Shown in pieces: positions 23,529-27,519 of a stretch of 27,519 nt of DNA. The notes below the pieces were generated by a model. The model was not told the DNA's origin, did not search any database, and saw only the letters and a program-made list of their open reading frames with translations. The translations under genes were made by a program, and so were the position numbers. The DNA lies in IMG/VR virus record IMGVR_UViG_3300006923_000098, positions 1 to 27,519 of that record. One strand, 5' to 3'. Every line of letters begins with the position of its first letter. The first letter of the stretch is position 1. This DNA comes from a virus.

Positions 23529-23966
23529 ATGAAAGTTTATATCGCATCACCGTTTTTTAACCCGAAACAAGTAGAACAAGTAGAGTTTATTAAATCTACG
23601 CTTACAGAGACTGGACATGAATATTTTAGCCCCAAGGACTATTTTGTTTTAAATCCTAATGCAACTCAAGAAGATAGAACGAGAATCTTTGACGTCAATT
23701 GCCAGAAGATCCAGTGGGCAGATTTTGTTCTTTGCAATACTGAAGCCAAGGATCTTGGCACGATTTGGGAAGCAGGATATGCTCATGGAATTAATAAGCC
23801 AGTAGTTTTCTTTGCAGAGGGTCTCCCAGACGGAAAGTTCAACGTAATGCTCAGTGAAGCAGGTCAATCTGTCAACACATCACGTGAACAATTGACTGAA
23901 TATCTAAATCGTGTAAGTGACGCAGGTGAGCTTATAATTGAACAGTACACGGGATTTACGCAGTAA
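23529..23966 (+). CDS. Nucleoside 2-deoxyribosyltransferase-like enzyme
   Basis: 145 residues, near the usual family size (about 150). 'MKVYIASPFFNPKQVEQV' is the typical first strand and loop, 'DVNCQKIQWADFVLCN' (55-70) the central helix-strand, and 'DLGTIWEAGYAHGINKPVV' (75-93) carries the catalytic Glu E81 in the 'D.GT.wE.GyA' motif. These enzymes exchange bases between deoxynucleosides, or hydrolyse deoxynucleoside monophosphates in related subfamilies. AGGAG (23519-23523) lies five bases before the ATG. Beside MazG, HAD phosphatase and deaminase genes it fits salvage or remodelling of deoxynucleosides. The substrate cannot be told from sequence. Confidence 0.82.
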   Translation: MKVYIASPFFNPKQVEQVEFIKSTLTETGHEYFSPKDYFVLNPNATQEDRTRIFDVNCQKIQWADFVLCNTEAKDLGTIWEAGYAHGINKPVVFFAEGLPDGKFNVMLSEAGQSVNTSREQLTEYLNRVSDAGELIIEQYTGFTQ

Positions 23967-23968
23967 AA

Positions 23969-24295
23969 ATGAAGCACGAGCTTATCACAGAAGAAAATGT
24001 TGATAGATTCGATTCCCAAAAAGGATTGCCCAATCTTCTTGCGTATCCGATAAAGAAAATATCTGAAAACGTGTTTCAAGTTGAAAAAAAAGAGACAGTT
24101 ATTTTCTGGGGAGACGAATCTGGCCAGAGCATCAAATCTAAGACTATGGCGCTTAAGCCTATCGGTAAGTTTGATCACTCTCTCAAAGAAGCACTTGTAG
24201 TTCTAAAATCTGCTCTCCCCCCGTCACAAGCCTTTTTGATTCATATCGAGGGCAATAATATTAGCAGGGCGATGGTGCCCTTATTGAGGAAATAA
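23969..24295 (+). CDS. Unknown small protein
   Basis: 108 residues, not recognised. It begins two bases after the deoxyribosyltransferase stop with no clear ribosome site, so it is probably translated by coupling. It looks mixed alpha/beta: 'NVFQVEKKETVIFWGDESG' in the first half, then 'GKFDHSLKEALVVLKSAL' and a final 'AFLIHIEGNNISRAMVPLL'. No cysteines, membrane segments or catalytic motifs were seen. Function unknown. Confidence 0.65.
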   Translation: MKHELITEENVDRFDSQKGLPNLLAYPIKKISENVFQVEKKETVIFWGDESGQSIKSKTMALKPIGKFDHSLKEALVVLKSALPPSQAFLIHIEGNNISRAMVPLLRK

Positions 24296-24299
24296 TAAC

Positions 24300-24662
24300 A
24301 TGGATATTCCAAAGACAAAATCTGTTTTAATTGAAGCATACGACCAGCTGTCATCGTTTTCTAAGTCTATGCATTCGCTCGGCTTAGCCAATGATGATTT
24401 AAGTTTTGAATTTGACTGGATTGAGACGTGTATTGGGTTGTGCGAAATCCATGAAAAGTCAGATGACGAATTTATTCGATCGAGAGCTCTCAAAAAGATT
24501 CGGCTTTTCATGGAAGAAGAGCAGGATGAAAACGCGCAGCTTTCTTTCGTTTATGAGAAGCAGAAAAATTCAGTAGTAAAGTCAATCAACAAAAATAATG
24601 ATCCTAATGTCTTTGATTTAACGAAACTAGCAGAGATTGAATTCGAGGATGTTAGCTTTTGA
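24300..24662 (+). CDS. Unknown acidic helical protein
   Basis: 120 residues, strongly acidic and helical in look ('IEAYDQLSSFSKSMHSLG', 'FEFDWIETCIGLCEI', 'IRSRALKKIRLFMEEEQDE'). GAGGA (24286-24290) lies nine bases before the ATG, which is an acceptable distance. The stop overlaps the TTG of the SH3-like gene (TTGA), so they are coupled. No family recognised; acidic small phage proteins are sometimes DNA mimics, but nothing specific supports that here. Confidence 0.68.
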   Translation: MDIPKTKSVLIEAYDQLSSFSKSMHSLGLANDDLSFEFDWIETCIGLCEIHEKSDDEFIRSRALKKIRLFMEEEQDENAQLSFVYEKQKNSVVKSINKNNDPNVFDLTKLAEIEFEDVSF

Positions 24663-24856
24663 CACAGAAGAATACTCGAAATCCAATCTTGGGCGATCCA
24701 GAAATTATCTGGCCTGGAACTCGAGTAAAGATCAGTGGGCTTCCTGGAGAAGGTGTGATTTTGAATTCAAATGGATTCGGAACGACGTATACAGTAAGAT
24801 TAAACAATAGAGCTGAAGTCACAGTTCATAAATCAGAAGTGAAAGAGCTTAAATGA
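24659..24856 (+). CDS. Small SH3/KOW-like protein
   Basis: 65 residues from a TTG overlapping the previous stop. 'IIWPGTRVKISGLPGEGVIL' (16-35) followed by 'GTTYTVRLNNRAEVTVHKSE' (41-60) has the alternating strand-turn pattern of SH3-like/KOW barrels, where 'pG..V.v.g..geG.I' leads into 'Y.Vrl..g.e..v...ev'. Such small barrels bind nucleic acid or proteins. The last codon overlaps the ATG of the epimerase gene (ATGA). No defined role. Confidence 0.62.
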   Translation: MTQKNTRNPILGDPEIIWPGTRVKISGLPGEGVILNSNGFGTTYTVRLNNRAEVTVHKSEVKELK

Positions 24857-25824
24857 AAGTTGCAATTACAGGTGAGGCGGGTTTCATCGGAAAAAATCTT
24901 CCTGCATCTTTTGAAAACCTAGGTCATGAATTTGTATCCTTATCTAATCATAGAAGTTTGACTTGTCTGGAAACAGGCGAGCCATGCGTTCATAGAAATA
25001 CAGAGCAGGATTGGCAAGATGAGCTTAAGGCTGCAGCCATAGACCTTGTTGTTCATAATGCTGCTTTAGTAGGGACAGATGTCGTAGCTCTAAACGCAGA
25101 AGAATCTACACTTTCTAATGTCATGGGAACATATAATATTTGCCGCGCTGCTGACAAACTAGACATACCAGTATGTTATATTGGAACGACAGTAATTTAT
25201 AATACAGCGTCGTATCAATACCAGAAAATACAAGAGTATTCAGATCGCCGACCAAAGACTCTGTACGGAATTCAAAAATTAGCTGCGGAGAATATTGTCA
25301 CATCTACTTGTCGGCATCATAATATTATTCGACCATTGTTTGCCTATGGTGGAATAGGTGATATGAACAGCTTAATTTCAAAAACTTTCTACGCCGCTAC
25401 TAAGGGCGTGAGAGTTATCGACATGTTTTTAAATCCCGAGAAGATTAAGGACTATATGCATGTTGAGGATTTTTGTGATGCAGTTGCTCTAGCATGTCAT
25501 CATCAATGCTGGGGCGAAGATTTTAATGTCGCCGCGGAAAATCCCCAAAACACGCTTGAGATCGTCGAGATAATGGAAAAAGTGTCAGGATTAGATCTCA
25601 AGTCATACGTTAAGTGGCACCCGCAGACTGATTATCTCGGCAACCACCGCATAGATTCTTCTAAGTTTAGAGATAAATTTGGATGGCATCCTAAGTATAC
25701 CCTAGAAGAAGGAATTAAAGATGCCTGGGAGTCAATCTCATCATCGCAGAATACTTCTTACAATCCGCTTAGGCATCTAGACGAAGCCAAAGAAAAAGGC
25801 GTAGATCTAACCCAGTTCTACTGA
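24853..25824 (+). CDS. NAD-dependent sugar-nucleotide epimerase/dehydratase-like (extended SDR)
   Basis: 323 residues, the usual size. The Rossmann nucleotide-binding loop is 'GEAGFIG' (7-13), the active-site 'YGIQK' gives Y138 and K142, and 'GTTVIY' (111-116) supplies the serine/threonine position of the triad. 'KDYMHVEDFCDAVALA' and 'FNVAAENP' are typical of the C-terminal substrate domain, as is 'FGWHPKYTLEEGIKDAW'. It probably acts on a GDP- or dTDP-sugar, as 4-epimerase, 4,6-dehydratase or fucose-synthase-like reductase. In a phage it could decorate DNA, virion proteins or host surface sugars. No glycosyltransferase is visible in this window. It is coupled by ATGA to the gene before it. 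Confidence 0.85.
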   Translation: MKVAITGEAGFIGKNLPASFENLGHEFVSLSNHRSLTCLETGEPCVHRNTEQDWQDELKAAAIDLVVHNAALVGTDVVALNAEESTLSNVMGTYNICRAADKLDIPVCYIGTTVIYNTASYQYQKIQEYSDRRPKTLYGIQKLAAENIVTSTCRHHNIIRPLFAYGGIGDMNSLISKTFYAATKGVRVIDMFLNPEKIKDYMHVEDFCDAVALACHHQCWGEDFNVAAENPQNTLEIVEIMEKVSGLDLKSYVKWHPQTDYLGNHRIDSSKFRDKFGWHPKYTLEEGIKDAWESISSSQNTSYNPLRHLDEAKEKGVDLTQFY

Positions 25825-25836
25825 TTGGAGTGACGT

Positions 25837-25860
25837 ATGTCGAGTGTACTACCAGCTTAA
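25837..25860 (+). other. Seven-codon minigene overlapping the deaminase start
   Basis: ATG at 25837 lies seven bases after GGAG (25826-25829), the best-placed start here, but it encodes only MSSVLPA before TAA. The deaminase frame starts from a GTG at 25844 inside it, 14 bases from the same ribosome site. It may be a leader peptide, a translational regulator, or the trace of a frameshift at the deaminase 5' end. Confidence 0.3.
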
Positions 25861-26269
25861 AAATATCGCCCTAACAAAATCTAAAAACAGGCACAATTAT
25901 CATGTTTCTGCATGTATTATAATTGGAAAAACTCGTTATTTTGGATGGAATAGTTATAAAACTTCTCCTCGCGCAAAAAGACGACTTTACTGTAAGACGC
26001 TCGAAAAATATGTATTTTCAAGTTGTATGCATGCAGAAATGCACGCAATGCTAAGGGCAGTATCCCGGCATGAAGATCTCTCTAGAGCAAAGATGAAAAT
26101 CGTAAGAGTTCGAAAAGATGGTGAGTTTACTATGTCTAAGCCGTGTAAACACTGCCAGAAAATGATGAGGGAGTCTTCTATGAGCCCAAAGAATATTTCT
26201 TATACTGACTGGGACGGCTCTGTCCAGAATTTAATTTCGTGGGATGAAGATGACGAAAAAACCGCTTGA
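25844..26269 (+). CDS. Zinc-dependent cytidine/dCMP deaminase-like protein
   Basis: 141 residues from a GTG. The zinc site is clear: 'CMHAEMHAML' (61-70, H63 and catalytic E65) and 'SKPCKHCQKMM' (98-108, C101 and C104). This is the cytidine deaminase superfamily; substrates include cytidine, dCMP and nucleic-acid cytosines. The basic N-terminal half (several Lys/Arg) could contact nucleic acid or nucleotides. Deamination of dCMP would give dUMP for ThyX. The start is uncertain because the well-placed ATG at 25837 is in another frame. The gene overlaps the next by 26 bases. Confidence 0.82.
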   Translation: MYYQLKNIALTKSKNRHNYHVSACIIIGKTRYFGWNSYKTSPRAKRRLYCKTLEKYVFSSCMHAEMHAMLRAVSRHEDLSRAKMKIVRVRKDGEFTMSKPCKHCQKMMRESSMSPKNISYTDWDGSVQNLISWDEDDEKTA

Positions 26270-27368
26270 CAATCTGATTCCTTTCCCAATGGAGAAAGTA
26301 AATCCAGAGCCCCCGCCAATGTCTTATCATGAGATAGTTCATGGCACTGCGCCTGAAGATCTTACAGACAAAGAATTAGTTTTTTGTATCAACAATACAG
26401 CACTTGCTATGCTTGGAGATGCTTACGATGAGAAGTTTTGGTCCAGAAGAATATCTGCGATATTAAAGCTAGGTGTATCTTTAGGGCACCCAGAAATCTG
26501 TGATGTATTTTCAGAAATAAAGCCCGATCATACAATTCTATTTGAAAAAGATCGCTTTGATGTATGCGCAATGTCCGGAAATAGATTTACAACTGTGATT
26601 GAGCTTAAGTGCATGTCAGCTCTCGGTCCACAACAGCTTTCCAGATACAGCGAAAAGCTCGTAAAGAAAAAATCTGAAGATGCCCCTCGATTTGTAGTGT
26701 CAATGTTCGATCTTGACATTGATCAAATTCCCTCGCCGTGGTATGAGATAGGTTTGACATTTTTTTCAAGCCCGTTTGCAGAGATTTCTGATATTCTTAT
26801 AGGTAACCCAGAGATTGCAAATGATTTCAATAACTGTCACGACTTCTTAGTCTTGATAGATGAGCTAGTTTATAGGTTTAATTCTGCGATGTCTGGCTTT
26901 ACCGAGAGTGACAAAGATATCGATGAAATGAAAGCAATGGCAATCAAAACAGGCTTCTTTAAACCCTTGGATCGAATTGTTAAAAGCATTACATCCGCCC
27001 AAGCTATGAAAATTTTAAAACAGGATAGCCAACGGTGTAAGCTCTTGTCGGGCAATACTAACGGAAACAACTTCTTTAATGTAAGCACTGATTTATCCGG
27101 TGTAGAAGTAGGAATCCAGTACCAGAATGATTCTGTGAAATTATATAGAAACTCCGCTAAGAGCACACCCTACATTGATGAAAAAGTACGTCAAATTGCT
27201 GAGGATATCACAGGAAAGAAAGTGAAATTTACTTCCGACCGGGGTAAAGGATTTAGATCTATTCGGCTCAATGAAAGAGGTTCTCCTGCAGATGCATGGT
27301 CTGTAGAGGGAAAACTAACAATAACTGATTTGATATCAAGGTCGATCCGGTGTCTCAACGAAGCTTAG
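26244..27368 (+). CDS. PD-(D/E)XK nuclease-like protein
   Basis: 374 residues (372 from the alternative ATG at 26250). 'DRFDVCAMSGNRFTTVIELK' (103-122) presents D106 and, 14 residues on, 'ELK' (E120, K122), then 'GPQQLSRYSEKL' (128-139): the D...ExK...QL.rY pattern of PD-(D/E)XK nucleases. It is followed by 'RFVVSMFDL', a strand typical of this fold. The C-terminal half (about 215-374) is unrecognised and beta-rich in places ('VEVGIQYQNDSVKLY'). Similar domains are found in repair nucleases and in restriction or defence-type proteins. In a phage it could degrade host DNA, exclude rival phages or process its own DNA. The fold is moderately sure; the role is unknown. Confidence 0.65.
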   Translation: MKMTKKPLDNLIPFPMEKVNPEPPPMSYHEIVHGTAPEDLTDKELVFCINNTALAMLGDAYDEKFWSRRISAILKLGVSLGHPEICDVFSEIKPDHTILFEKDRFDVCAMSGNRFTTVIELKCMSALGPQQLSRYSEKLVKKKSEDAPRFVVSMFDLDIDQIPSPWYEIGLTFFSSPFAEISDILIGNPEIANDFNNCHDFLVLIDELVYRFNSAMSGFTESDKDIDEMKAMAIKTGFFKPLDRIVKSITSAQAMKILKQDSQRCKLLSGNTNGNNFFNVSTDLSGVEVGIQYQNDSVKLYRNSAKSTPYIDEKVRQIAEDITGKKVKFTSDRGKGFRSIRLNERGSPADAWSVEGKLTITDLISRSIRCLNEA

Positions 27369-27373
27369 TTCTG

Positions 27374-27402
27374 TTATAAACTATTCTAAAATAAGTTAAA
27401 AT
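27374..27402 (+). promoter_or_regulatory. Candidate promoter before the helicase gene
   Basis: TTATAA (27374-27379), 17 bases, then TAAAAT (27397-27402). The ATG at 27410 follows after only seven bases, and no Shine-Dalgarno lies between, so transcription would begin at or next to the start codon. AT-rich by composition, so chance cannot be excluded. Confidence 0.35.
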
Positions 27403-27409
27403 CTAAAAT

Positions 27410-27519
27410 ATGATTACGCAAGATTCCTGGATCCAATATTTTCCATACGAGACGCCTCGCCCTGTGCAGATTGATGCCATCAATCGCGTTTTAAACACAT
27501 TTTTAAACACAAAAAAGAA
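27410..27519 (+). CDS. Helicase, N-terminus only (cut by window end)
   Basis: Thirty-six codons are visible before the edge. 'YFPYETPRPVQIDAINRVLN' (10-29) resembles the entry motif of superfamily 2 helicases of the DinG/Rad3/XPD type ('fPye.pRp.Q...i'), which unwind DNA or remove proteins from it. No Walker A is visible because the sequence ends first. There is no ribosome site before the ATG; a -10-like box ends seven bases upstream. Other SF2 helicases or nuclease-helicases share this beginning, so the subfamily is open. Confidence 0.55.
   Translation, partial: MITQDSWIQYFPYETPRPVQIDAINRVLNTFLNTKK

Noticed and set aside
1-27519. CRISPR array, insertion sequence or integrase/attachment site
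   Set aside because: No regularly spaced repeats, transposase motifs, terminal inverted repeats or recombinase genes were seen.

Overview
The window looks like a continuous piece of a large, moderately AT-rich, tailed double-stranded DNA phage genome. The call rests on a baseplate module (a large tail-associated protein, a LysM/gp53-type protein and a large hub-like protein) running straight into a T4-style replication module (gp32-like SSB, UvsX recombinase, DnaB/gp41-type helicase). Every supported gene is on the + strand. Genes are tightly packed, with frequent 1-4 base stop/start overlaps (ATGA, TTGA). A contractile-tail (myovirus-type) particle is likely from the baseplate genes. The host cannot be named, but the promoter-like sites resemble sigma-70 -35/-10 sites, which suggests a bacterium with ordinary housekeeping promoters.

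Layout. 1-6507: baseplate and tail genes; the first is cut by the left edge. 6591-14033: replication and recombination. These are a short family A DNA polymerase without an exonuclease domain, a degenerate HD-domain protein, an unknown acidic protein, SSB, UvsX, dUTPase, a stand-alone 5'-3' exonuclease and a replicative helicase. Pol I functions are thus split over two genes about 4 kb apart. 14070-18444: a B12-dependent (class II) ribonucleotide reductase, a ClpP-like serine protease and a PLP-dependent aminotransferase, followed by the longest intergenic gap (18445-18658), which holds a strong hairpin and a promoter. 18659-22493: nucleotide-pool genes, namely a MazG-like protein, a MazG-HAD fusion with no convincing start codon, a second HAD protein with a helical tail, and a divergent ThyX. 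22495-27519: small unknown genes, an Smr-like protein, a hidden 54-residue membrane protein, a nucleoside deoxyribosyltransferase-like enzyme, an SH3-like protein, a sugar-nucleotide epimerase-like SDR, a zinc deaminase, a PD-(D/E)XK-type nuclease and the beginning of a helicase.

How the genes work together. Class II RNR makes deoxynucleotides without oxygen but needs cobalamin from the host. dUTPase, the deaminase and ThyX steer them toward dTMP. The MazG-like and HAD phosphatase domains could degrade selected dNTPs to nucleosides, and the deoxyribosyltransferase could swap bases. This is more nucleotide remodelling than simple dNTP supply requires. Together with the aminotransferase it makes an unusual or hypermodified base possible, although no diagnostic modification enzyme (PurZ, DNA glucosyltransferase, queuosine genes) is seen here.

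Most notable points: the MazG-HAD fusion with a missing start and a Shine-Dalgarno-plus-stop arrangement that could be a recoding site; three genes preceded by -10 boxes so close that their mRNAs may be leaderless; a family A polymerase with HDA instead of HDE in motif C; a ThyX with an altered signature; and an excess of AGATCT palindromes.
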